Shown: positions 34,927 through 41,460 of the stretch, in pieces
How the letters are laid out: the number at the start of each line of letters is the position of its first letter
How positions within the stretch are numbered: position 1 is the stretch's first letter
DNA from: Planctomycetota bacterium
GTDB lineage: Bacteria; Planctomycetota; MHYJ01; JACQXL01; JACRIJ01
Assembly: GCA_016220095.1 (NCBI GenBank)
Contig: JACRIJ010000057.1
Location: 1 to 41,460, forward strand
Direction: 5' to 3'
DNA length: 41,460 nt
Notes under the pieces: generated by a model
Database searches by the model: none
Seen by the model: the letters and a program-made list of their open reading frames with translations, nothing else
Told to the model about the DNA's origin: nothing
Program-made: the position numbers and the translations under genes

Positions 34927-35319
34927 ATGCCAGAAAAAACTCAACCAAAACTTGTTTTCGAGGAATTAACCGGCGAAATAAGGCAAATAGCTTTTGAAGT
35001 GCACAGTTATTTTGGAAATGGGTTTCTGGAAAAGGTCTATGAAAATGCAATGGTAAATCGATTGCGTAAATCAGGGCTTGATGTCAAGCAGCAAGCGACC
35101 ATTACAATATTGGACTTTGATGGTTATACGGTAGGCGAATATTACGCTGATATTTTAGTGAACGATAGCATTATAATTGAAATGAAAGCCGCAAAAGCAA
35201 TTGCGCCGGAGCATGAATCCCAGTTACTGCATTATCTGAAAGCAACGAATAAAAAAGTCGGATTGCTGATAAATTTCGGTTCAACAAGATTAGAGTTCAA
35301 ACGTTTTGTTCTTGGTTAA
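34927..35319 (+). CDS. GxxExxY protein (PD-(D/E)XK-like)
   Basis: Protein of 130 residues of the GxxExxY family (PDDEXK_3-type nuclease fold), common in bacterial genomes with unknown role. The name motif is G32-F-L-E35-K-V-Y38. The presumed nuclease core is D75 in YYADILVND and E85-M-K87 in IIEMKA, complete. The gene is AT-richer than its neighbours and lies between fabH and fabD with imperfect inverted repeats on both sides, so it looks like an insertion. No ribosome-binding site is obvious upstream of the ATG at 34927. Confidence 0.88.
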   Translation: MPEKTQPKLVFEELTGEIRQIAFEVHSYFGNGFLEKVYENAMVNRLRKSGLDVKQQATITILDFDGYTVGEYYADILVNDSIIIEMKAAKAIAPEHESQLLHYLKATNKKVGLLINFGSTRLEFKRFVLG

Positions 35320-35365
35320 ACAACGACCGGATATTGGATTTGGCTGTTGCTCTGTGATTTTGCGC

Positions 35366-35392
35366 TCGGTGTATTCGGTGCGTTCAGTGGTT
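35366..35392 (+). repeat. Right flanking repeat of the GxxExxY gene
   Basis: TCGGTGTATTCGGTGCGTTC, the approximate reverse complement of 34851-34880. A further GAATTCGGTGGTTAATT copy lies at 35427-35443, directly before fabD. Confidence 0.55.
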
Positions 35393-35445
35393 AATTAGGC
35401 AGAGGTAATGATGAAATCGTTTCGGCGAATTCGGTGGTTAATTGC

Positions 35446-36387
35446 ATGAGTATTAAAACAGCATTCATTTTCCCGGGTCAGGGCGCCCAGTACGCAGGTA
35501 TGGGCAGAGACCTGTACGACAATTCACTTGCGGCTAAAAGAATATTTGAGCTCGCGAATAAAATTCTGGATATTGATATTGCGGGCATTTGTTTCAACGG
35601 CCCTGAAGATGCCCTGAACCGTACCGATGTAAGCCAACCCGCCATTCTCACCCATAGCCTGGCATGCCTTGAGGCAATAAGAGAAAAAAATCCCAAGGCG
35701 GATCTTTATAATATATGCGGCGCATCGGCAGGGTTGAGCCTTGGCGAATATACCGCGTTGGCATTCGCCGGCGCGATGTCTTATGAAGACGCAATAAAAA
35801 TAGTCCGCAAGCGCGGGGAGTTCATGCAATACGCGTGCGATTTAAAACCAAGCGGCATGTCATCCATACTCGGTCTTGACAGGGAAAAAGTTGCCGAGGC
35901 GTGCAAGGCCGCCGAAAGCGCCGGTGTTATCTGCATGGCAAATTTCAATTCTCCCGGGCAGATTGCCATATCAGGCGACCTCAAGGCCCTTGAGATTGCC
36001 GGCCAGAAGGCAAAAGAACTCGGCGCGAAAAGGGTGATGCCCCTGAAGGTGGCAGGCGCGTTCCATTCCGCCCTCATGCAGGCCGCGAGGGAAAAATTAG
36101 AAGAAGAACTCAAGAAGATAGAAATCAAAAAGCCCGTCGTGCCGGTTGTGAGCAATGTTACGGCAGATTACGTAACAGAACCGGCAATGATACGGGAACT
36201 TCTCGCGAGGCAGTTGATGAGTCCTGTAATGTGGCAGGATTCCATGGAAAGGCTCGGCAGGGAAGGCTATAGGAAATTCTATGAATTCGGCCCGAATAAA
36301 GTCCTCACAGGGCTTTTAAGGAAAATAGTTCCGGACGCCGAAGGCGTAAACGTGGAAAAGTTTACGGATACCAGTGCGGCGTTTTAG
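35446..36387 (+). CDS. fabD: Malonyl-CoA:ACP transacylase
   Basis: Loads malonyl groups on acyl carrier protein. It is 313 residues from the ATG at 35446. GQGAQ at 11-15, nucleophile S98 in GLSLGE and H207 in GAFHSALM. In most bacteria the elbow is GHSLGE; Leu before the Ser is a variant I associate with planctomycetes. The GTG at 35434 lies in a repeat and is unlikely to be the start. Confidence 0.95.
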   Translation: MSIKTAFIFPGQGAQYAGMGRDLYDNSLAAKRIFELANKILDIDIAGICFNGPEDALNRTDVSQPAILTHSLACLEAIREKNPKADLYNICGASAGLSLGEYTALAFAGAMSYEDAIKIVRKRGEFMQYACDLKPSGMSSILGLDREKVAEACKAAESAGVICMANFNSPGQIAISGDLKALEIAGQKAKELGAKRVMPLKVAGAFHSALMQAAREKLEEELKKIEIKKPVVPVVSNVTADYVTEPAMIRELLARQLMSPVMWQDSMERLGREGYRKFYEFGPNKVLTGLLRKIVPDAEGVNVEKFTDTSAAF

Positions 36388-36880
36388 TTCCGGGTTGCTG
36401 GGCGGCATGATTAGAGCAAAATATTAAGGGGTTTAGGAGTTATGGGGTTACGAGGTTACGATATAGCGTAAGGGGCCAGGCTCAAAATTTAAGATTTTAG
36501 ATTTAAGATTTGAAATTTTCTAAAATATTCTATCATCCTATCATTCTTCCTTCTAATAACGAAGACGGAAGCAGAAAGCAAGGGGAAGGCAGGCCGGATG
36601 TCCGTGGCCCGTTTAACCGGGAACCGGGCAACTGGAACCGAGAGCTGGTGTCCGAGAACCGGGACCCGAGGTCCGAGATCCGGCGCCCGGTACCCGGAAC
36701 CCGAGACCCGGGGGCCGGGACCCGACGCCCGGGACCCGGAACTCGGCACTCGGAACTCGGCACCCGGATCTCGGTACTCGGATCCCGGATAACGTCCTTC
36801 AATTTTCCAATCCCTTAATCTTCCAATCTTATAATCTTTAAATCTGTAATCGGTTATGTGTTGTTCCTGATAATTTGTTC
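36388..36880. repeat. CGGNACC heptamer tract and spacer
   Basis: No gene is believed in this stretch. From about 36598 to 36800 the sequence is a degenerate tandem array of seven-base units such as CGGAACT, CGGCACT, CGGTACT, CGGGACC, with many internal SmaI/KpnI-like palindromes. Because the unit lacks stop codons, long Arg/Pro/Gly/Ser-rich frames are open on both strands. AT-rich TAATCTTCCAATC-type repeats follow (36805-36850), like those before the ABC ATPase gene. Confidence 0.7.
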
Positions 36881-36908
36881 TTGACAAGCCGGAGAAGTAT
36901 TGTAAAAT
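36881..36908 (+). promoter_or_regulatory. Promoter of the LEA2-fabG pair
   Basis: TTGACA at 36881-36886 and TAAAAT at 36903-36908 with a 16-base spacer. It lies 34 bases before the GTG of the LEA2-type gene. This gives fabG a promoter separate from the upstream fab genes. Confidence 0.7.
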
Positions 36909-36942
36909 ACATAATTGTTATGCCAAACAAGGAGAGGCGCTT

Positions 36943-37428
36943 GTGAAAAAAATGCTTTTAATTACAGCCGTTGCTCTGTTCTGCGCGCAGTGCTTTTGCA
37001 GGGATATTCCAGACCCCGCAAAGCTCAAAGAGCTTGAATTCATGGTCAAGGCCATCAATATAGAGGATGCGCGGGTCATGAGCTCCACGTTCAGTATGAC
37101 ATTGGATGTGTATAATCCGAATTCCTCGGAAGTCACCATGGGCAGGTTTGAATTCAGGTTCTACGCGGACGGCAAGAAGCTCGTACACGGCCGCAGTGAA
37201 GAACGTTTAGAACTTGCAAAACTTGAAACTAAATCATATACTGTTTCGGTTGATATCAACCACATAGGCGCCGGTAAAATAATATTGGATTTTATCAATG
37301 GTAAAAAACTCAAGGATAAGAAATATTCCCTGGAGTTGGCATATTTTATTGAAACGCCGTTCGGCGATTTGACGTTTACGTTAATAGTACCGGATGAAAA
37401 AATTAAGGAGGCTTTATGGAAGGATTGA
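36943..37428 (+). CDS. Exported LEA2/WHy-type protein
   Basis: Protein of 161 residues starting at a GTG (AGGAG at 36930-36934, eight-base spacing). A signal peptide (about 1-19, ending CAQCFC) precedes a single domain (about 40-150) like LEA type 2 proteins: VYNPNSSEVTMGRFEFRFYA followed later by VDINHIGAGKIILDF. LEA2 domains are beta-rich and exported in bacteria, with a proposed role in envelope stability. Its 3' end overlaps fabG by 13 bases, implying co-translation. Lipidation at Cys17 or Cys19 is possible, but no classical lipobox is present. Confidence 0.78.
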   Translation: MKKMLLITAVALFCAQCFCRDIPDPAKLKELEFMVKAINIEDARVMSSTFSMTLDVYNPNSSEVTMGRFEFRFYADGKKLVHGRSEERLELAKLETKSYTVSVDINHIGAGKIILDFINGKKLKDKKYSLELAYFIETPFGDLTFTLIVPDEKIKEALWKD

Positions 37429-38159
37429 AAAACAAAATTGCGATAGTAACGGGCGCGTCAAGGGGTATCGGCAAAAGCATCTGCCTCGCCCTTGCGCAAC
37501 ACGGAGCCAATATCGTTGCCGCGGCGACAAACGAAGAACTCCTGCAGAAAACATGCACGGAGGTTTCCGCGTTCGGCGTGCAGTCGCTCGCCGTAAAATG
37601 CGACGTGTCCCAGTCCGCTGAAGCGGATAAGCTTATTGACGCGGCTGTGCAGAAATTCCAGCGCGTGGATATTCTCGTGAATAATGCGGGCATTACGCGC
37701 GATACGATATTGCCGCGCATGAAAGAAGACCAGTGGGACGCCGTAATGAACGTCAATCTGAAAGGGACGTTCAATTGCATGAAGGCCTGTTCGAGGCATA
37801 TGATGAGACAGCAGTACGGCAGGATAATCAATATTTCATCGGTCATAGGCATTTCAGGCAACGCGGGCCAGGCGAATTATGCCGCTTCAAAAGCCGGCGT
37901 TATCGCCCTGACAAAATCCGCGGCAAAGGAATTCGGTTCGCGGAATATTACGGTAAATTCCGTCGCGCCGGGGTTTATCGTGACGGATATGACTGCGGGC
38001 CTGTCCGAGGATATGAAGAACAAAATGCTCGCCCAGATACCGCTCCAGCGGCTGGGGGAGGGAAAAGATATCGCCAACGCGGTGCTTTTCCTCGCGAGCA
38101 GTCTGGCGGATTACATGACAGGGCAGGTGCTCGTGGTGGACGGCGGCATGGTAATGTGA
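37416..38159 (+). CDS. fabG: 3-oxoacyl-ACP reductase
   Basis: NADPH-dependent short-chain reductase of the fatty-acid cycle, 247 residues. Cofactor motif TGASRGIG (12-19), NNAG, and catalytic S142, Y155, K159 in ISSV...QANYAASKAG, matching E. coli FabG spacing. It has an AAGGAGG site inside the LEA2 gene. The acpP and fabF genes that usually follow are not present; a porin-like gene follows instead. Confidence 0.94.
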   Translation: MEGLKNKIAIVTGASRGIGKSICLALAQHGANIVAAATNEELLQKTCTEVSAFGVQSLAVKCDVSQSAEADKLIDAAVQKFQRVDILVNNAGITRDTILPRMKEDQWDAVMNVNLKGTFNCMKACSRHMMRQQYGRIINISSVIGISGNAGQANYAASKAGVIALTKSAAKEFGSRNITVNSVAPGFIVTDMTAGLSEDMKNKMLAQIPLQRLGEGKDIANAVLFLASSLADYMTGQVLVVDGGMVM

Positions 38160-38172
38160 GTTTATCATTTCC

Positions 38173-38201
38173 TTGACTTTTTCTCAGAAATTATCTTAAA
38201 T
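38173..38201 (+). promoter_or_regulatory. Promoter of the barrel-cytochrome pair
   Basis: TTGACT at 38173-38178 and TTAAAT at 38196-38201 with 17-base spacing, 37 bases before the barrel gene start. Confidence 0.55.
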
Positions 38202-38238
38202 ATATGGGACTGGTAGGTTTTTTTGAGAGGATGAGCTA

Positions 38239-39633
38239 ATGAAAAACATTTCAAAAATCTACAAAACCAGAGTAAGTGTAGTTAGTTTTGTACTATTCTT
38301 TCTTATTGCCGGGGAATTCGCGTTCGCCGGCGATACAGACCTGTTCGGCGACAAGGTTAACGGCAGTATCAACCTTAAGTACCGTTCACGCGCAACGGAC
38401 CAGGATGAGGACGTTGACTTTTTTGCCGACCTGCGCCTTAATGTCCAGGCAATGAAAACCCTGTCATTTAATCTTGACGCAAGGGAGATCATTGACTTGG
38501 ACGAGAACCTTAAATGGGAAGGTTCTTATGTCTTTGACGAGGTCTATAAGACGCGGGACAACCTTAAACTGTATGCGGCGTCTCTGGACTGGAAGCCGGA
38601 AAACAGTTTCATAAGGACATTGAGGGTTGGAAGGCAGTATTCGTATGAGAATTACTCTTTCCATTTTGACGGCCTTCGGATTGAGACGAAGGAATTTGAA
38701 AAGGCCGCGAACCTGAAGGCGTATTTTTACGGCGGTCTGCCCGTAAGGTATTTTTCTTCGCCGCATTATCCACCGAGGTTTGACTGTTCCGCATGCCATT
38801 CCGCCGGAGGCCCTAAGCTTTCGACTGAATCTGACGGCTCTCTCTACGGCGGCGGCATCCAGATAAGGCCGTGGAAGACCACGCGTTTTTCGCTGGATTA
38901 CACCCTTCTCAGTGACGATACGCTTTACGGCGATATTGATACTGACTATTCAAGCCTGAACGTCTGGCATAACTTTACGGACAATGTGCAGATGCAGTTG
39001 AAGTACGCTATGCTGGAAGGCGAAGGCACTGATTATAAGGCAATGTTCAATATCAATTGCCCGGACAATAATGCCAATATACAGATTGTTTATTTCAAAC
39101 AGCTTGAAACGCTTTTCAACCTGCCGCTGGAATTTGACCCGTTTTCTTACGCGTTGAACGAGAGCAATCCCTACCAGAATCTCGGAGTTTACGCGTATAA
39201 GGGGTTCGGGGATAAGTTCTTTATGAGCTTTGGCGGAGATAGCAGGACGGTTTCAAAGAACGATCAAAATGATCACAATCTGGAATACAGCCATTATTGG
39301 GTTGCACCAGGTTGCCAGGATATCGGGCTCAAAGGACTGAGCGCGTCGGTATCGCTTGATTTCTGGAATACGGATGAGGACGATATCACAACCTATGGCG
39401 CGAATGTTAATTACCTTTGGATGAAAAAACTTAAAGCTTCCGTGGGCACATCGTTCGCAGTGCTTAAATATGATTATATTACGGGCAAAGAACAAACCGA
39501 TGTCCGCAGTTATTTCGTGAAGCTTTCGTATAATGTAACCGATTTCCTGAAAATTTACAGCGATTACCAGTTTGAAGACGATGAATTTGACACTTATGAT
39601 ACGTTCCAGGTAGGGACCTCATTGGAGTTCTAA
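38239..39633 (+). CDS. Outer-membrane beta-barrel with a single CxxCH heme motif
   Basis: Exported protein of 464 residues. A signal peptide is cleaved after AFA at residue 30. The rest is rich in alternating hydrophobic strands with aromatic girdles and ends in Phe (VGTSLEF), as porins do. The long loop at about 172-192 contains CSACH (183-187), a covalent heme c motif, which is rare in a barrel. The protein could form the membrane sheath of an electron conduit analogous in architecture to MtrB or OmbB, but I cannot show homology. It ends five bases before the 13-heme cytochrome gene, so the two are certainly one operon. An alternative is a porin for small solutes with a regulatory heme. Confidence 0.78.
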   Translation: MKNISKIYKTRVSVVSFVLFFLIAGEFAFAGDTDLFGDKVNGSINLKYRSRATDQDEDVDFFADLRLNVQAMKTLSFNLDAREIIDLDENLKWEGSYVFDEVYKTRDNLKLYAASLDWKPENSFIRTLRVGRQYSYENYSFHFDGLRIETKEFEKAANLKAYFYGGLPVRYFSSPHYPPRFDCSACHSAGGPKLSTESDGSLYGGGIQIRPWKTTRFSLDYTLLSDDTLYGDIDTDYSSLNVWHNFTDNVQMQLKYAMLEGEGTDYKAMFNINCPDNNANIQIVYFKQLETLFNLPLEFDPFSYALNESNPYQNLGVYAYKGFGDKFFMSFGGDSRTVSKNDQNDHNLEYSHYWVAPGCQDIGLKGLSASVSLDFWNTDEDDITTYGANVNYLWMKKLKASVGTSFAVLKYDYITGKEQTDVRSYFVKLSYNVTDFLKIYSDYQFEDDEFDTYDTFQVGTSLEF

Positions 39634-39638
39634 AGAAT

Positions 39639-40655
39639 ATGAAAAAAGATAATTTGATTGTAACAATAGTAGTTTGCCTGACCGTGCTTGCCTTTGCAGT
39701 CGCAGGTTGCGCTGTTTTTAAGAAGATGGGCTCGCACGCGTCATTTAACCACAGCATACACGTTCAGAACGGTGTGGATTGCGATACCTGCCATCAGACA
39801 ACAAAGACCGGCGACCTGGCAGGCCTGCCTGATCTTAACGTGTGCCTTGCCTGCCATACGGGTGAAACAGCAGGACAGCCTGAACCCAGGGTTGCGGCCT
39901 TCTTCGGCAGGGACAATACGGCGGAGTGGAGCAAGAAAACGCTCTTTTCGTCTGAAGTGATCTTTTCTCATCAGAAGCACCTCGGAGCGGGATTTGCTTG
40001 CGCGGAATGCCATAAAGGTGTTGACGTAAGCACTAAGCCCTCCGGCGCTTTGATGCCGACTATGGAAACATGCATCGGTTGCCACAAGGACACGACGGGA
40101 GCTGAAAATTGCGCGACATGCCACCAAAGGCTCAGCAAGAACAATCCTCCCGACAGCCATAAGATGAACTGGGAATACGGCCACGGACAGATTGCAAGGC
40201 AGGGTGAATCAGCCCTGGAAGACAATAAGTGCTACCTGTGCCATAAGCAGTCCGATTGTACGGATTGCCATAATAACAATCCTCCGAAAAGCCACAATAA
40301 CAATTGGAGGCAGGTGGGCCATTCAATATCAGCTCATATAGACCGCGCAAAGTGTGAGGCCTGCCATACGACGGATTTCTGCGCGAGATGCCATGCCGAA
40401 ACCGCGCCGCGCACGCATATTGCCGGTTGGTCCGGTTCACCTGCGTACAGGCATTGCAATTACTGCCATATACCTGTGGAATCGCAGGAAGGCTGTTCCA
40501 CGTGCCATAAGTCCGCAACGCATTCAGGCGCGCCTTCAAGGCCGAATACGGCATTCCATAATACCGGCGCGACATGCACGAATTGCCATTCCGTTACAAC
40601 GCTAACGCATCCGATAAACGGCGATAACTGCGAATCGTGCCACCCGTTAGAGTAA
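39639..40655 (+). CDS. 13-heme c-type cytochrome lipoprotein
   Basis: Exported multiheme cytochrome, 338 residues. The signal sequence ends in a lipobox VAGC, so Cys24 would be lipidated and the protein anchored to a membrane, probably the outer one. There are thirteen CxxCH motifs: starts at 48, 69, 121, 145, 158, 198, 207, 239, 248, 273, 286, 313 and 331. Some occur in close pairs, and two NNPPxSHxxNW segments (168-178, 213-223) mark internal duplication. Additional His residues could serve as distal ligands. It is likely to be electron carrier to or through the upstream barrel, for extracellular acceptors or donors (inference). It needs LspA, the Ccm or Ccs system, and a quinone-linked partner not seen here. 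Confidence 0.9.
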   Translation: MKKDNLIVTIVVCLTVLAFAVAGCAVFKKMGSHASFNHSIHVQNGVDCDTCHQTTKTGDLAGLPDLNVCLACHTGETAGQPEPRVAAFFGRDNTAEWSKKTLFSSEVIFSHQKHLGAGFACAECHKGVDVSTKPSGALMPTMETCIGCHKDTTGAENCATCHQRLSKNNPPDSHKMNWEYGHGQIARQGESALEDNKCYLCHKQSDCTDCHNNNPPKSHNNNWRQVGHSISAHIDRAKCEACHTTDFCARCHAETAPRTHIAGWSGSPAYRHCNYCHIPVESQEGCSTCHKSATHSGAPSRPNTAFHNTGATCTNCHSVTTLTHPINGDNCESCHPLE

Positions 40656-40683
40656 AATACGGACGAATTTTGACTAAGAATAC

Positions 40684-40724
40684 AAATGACCGAAAACGCT
40701 GATGCGGGTTCGGTCATTTTTTTT
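40684..40724 (+). terminator. Rho-independent terminator after the cytochrome gene
   Basis: An 11-bp perfect stem AAATGACCGAA (40684-40694) with TTCGGTCATTT (40709-40719), a 14-base loop, and a T run to 40724. It closes the barrel-cytochrome operon. It is the clearest terminator in the window. Confidence 0.9.
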
Positions 40725-40777
40725 CGTATTTCACGAAATCTTAATTCTTAAATTTCTATGCTAAAACTTAGACACTA

Positions 40778-41134
40778 ATGAGCAATAAACTTAAGATATG
40801 TTCAAAGATATGGATTGAAAAGAACGGCGAATACGCCTTCGGTTCAGGCATCGCCGAAATCCTGGCCGCAGTCCGGAAAACAGGCTCACTTTCGGAAGCC
40901 GCGGAATTGCTGGGCGAATCCTATCGCTACCTCTGGGGCAGGATTCGCAAGACCGAAAGGGTTTTCGGCAGAAAGCTCGTTCAAACCACGGTCGGCGGCC
41001 ACGGCAAAAAACGCGCGAAACTTACAGTGTTCGGCAATAAAATCATCGGGCCTTATATGAAATTTGAAAAGGATGCGGTAAAACACGTTGACGCCGGCTT
41101 CGCCAGACTTATGAAAAATTTCGGCAGTAAATAA
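40778..41134 (+). CDS. ModE-type winged-helix regulator (single domain)
   Basis: DNA-binding protein of 118 residues matching the N-terminal LysR-like domain of ModE and related LysR-family HTH proteins. Helix-turn-helix about 28-60 (ILAAVRKTGSLSEAAELLGE then SYRYLWGRIRKTE), wing VGGHGKKRAKLT. There is no C-terminal molybdate-binding (MOP) domain. In anaerobes such proteins often sit near molybdoenzymes or redox genes. It may regulate the barrel-cytochrome operon just upstream, but it follows that operon's terminator and so has its own promoter. No promoter or ribosome-binding site was clear. Confidence 0.85.
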   Translation: MSNKLKICSKIWIEKNGEYAFGSGIAEILAAVRKTGSLSEAAELLGESYRYLWGRIRKTERVFGRKLVQTTVGGHGKKRAKLTVFGNKIIGPYMKFEKDAVKHVDAGFARLMKNFGSK

Positions 41135-41460
41135 TATTCCACGCCATTATTTTCATTTCAGTATAAGCATATTTTAAAATACCGCCGTTTGCTGAGGCCA
41201 GGCCCGTTGCGTACCGCCTCAGTCGAGGTGGGTTTAGCCGCTACAAAAAACTCTAACGAGACTGCGACGCATTTAAACAGGGACTTGACGAGACCTTAAG
41301 AGACTGCGATGACGATTACTATCACTCGGAGCATAATATACTTGGCATTTATAGCCAGCGCTAAGGTAGCCGCAACCTTTAGGTTGCGCTGTAATACTGG
41401 ATTCTAAGCGCAGGCTAAAGCCTGCGGCTACCTTCAAATGTCAAGTATATTATGCTCTCC
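41135..41460. repeat. Nested palindromic element at the right window edge
   Basis: No gene is seen. At 41210-41232 is a CCTC-AGTC-GAGG palindrome family copy. A cruciform-like element spans 41329-41457. Its 22-base terminal arms (41329-41350 and 41436-41457) pair with one mismatch, an inner pair AAGGTAGC/GCTACCTT joins 41363-41370 to 41427-41434, and two perfect hairpins lie inside: CGCAACC-TTTA-GGTTGCG (41371-41388) and CGCAGGC-TAAA-GCCTGCG (41409-41426). No transposase is present, so it resembles a MITE or REP-like element. Confidence 0.75.

Noticed and set aside
36510..36818. Overlapping open frames of about 90-100 codons on both strands in the heptamer tract
   Set aside because: The seven-base unit lacks stops on either strand, so frames stay open by composition. 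The products are Arg/Pro/Gly low complexity with no start signals.
40741..40777. Promoter boxes directly before the ModE-type gene
   Set aside because: TATGCT at 40757-40762 could be a -10 box, but no matching -35 box at proper spacing was found, so it is not listed.
41329..41457. Cruciform structure considered as a tRNA or structured ncRNA gene
   Set aside because: It has no anticodon or acceptor CCA layout, its long perfect terminal arms and repeat hairpins fit a repeat element better, and no promoter is seen. A small RNA is not excluded.

Overview
The window is bacterial chromosome of mid GC content. It carries housekeeping genes (most of an S10 ribosomal-protein operon, a rpmF-plsX-fab cluster, priA, lspA, rtcB) mixed with membrane redox genes, a peptide-type ABC transporter and repeat-rich intergenic DNA. 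The ribosomal proteins and FabD (a GLSLGE nucleophile elbow instead of the usual GHSLGE) read most like the Planctomycetes/PVC group. That placement is inference from remembered family features, not a tree. The prominent cytochromes and Fe-S proteins suggest an anaerobic or microaerobic respiratory lifestyle.

Layout. 1-2.1 kb: repeat-filled spacer, then a topoisomerase VI B subunit with no A subunit in the window. 2.4-4.9 kb: an apparently uncharacterised three-gene membrane module (a YD...W-repeat membrane protein, a NapH-type polyferredoxin and a 28-residue single-helix protein). 5.2-11.6 kb: consensus promoter, structured leader, rpsJ to rpmC, then a DksA-like zinc-finger gene and lspA where rpsQ and rplN would be expected. 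11.8-16.8 kb: a DUF362 ferredoxin on the minus strand, a small membrane protein, a family-4 glycosyltransferase and a Wzx-like flippase. 16.9-19.7 kb (minus): a large secreted HEAT-like protein and a BON-domain protein. 20-24.7 kb: two permeases and a fused double-ATPase of an Opp/Dpp-type ABC importer, with no binding protein. 24.7-25.9 kb: a decayed ORF and a two-gene nucleotidyltransferase module resembling AbiE-like toxin-antitoxin pairs. 25.9-29.5 kb: priA and an AmmeMemoRadiSam-type radical SAM protein with a Tat-like leader. 29.7-32.3 kb (minus): a PfkB sugar kinase and rtcB. 32.4-38.2 kb: rpmF-plsX-fabH-(GxxExxY insert)-fabD-(LEA2 protein)-fabG. 38.2-41.1 kb: an outer-membrane beta-barrel with its own CxxCH motif, a 13-heme lipoprotein cytochrome, a terminator and a ModE-type regulator. 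41.3 kb to the end: a nested palindromic element.

The most promising undescribed systems are the barrel/13-heme cytochrome pair, which looks like an outer-membrane electron conduit, and the 2.4-4.9 kb redox module. A genome-wide habit is also visible: intergenic regions are packed with degenerate heptamer tracts and several families of short dispersed palindromes. Some of these touch gene ends (lspA 3' end, OppC-type permease 5' end) and some flank inserted genes (the GxxExxY gene). Many promoters show a clear TTGACW...TATAAT pattern, and two of them leave essentially no 5' leader.
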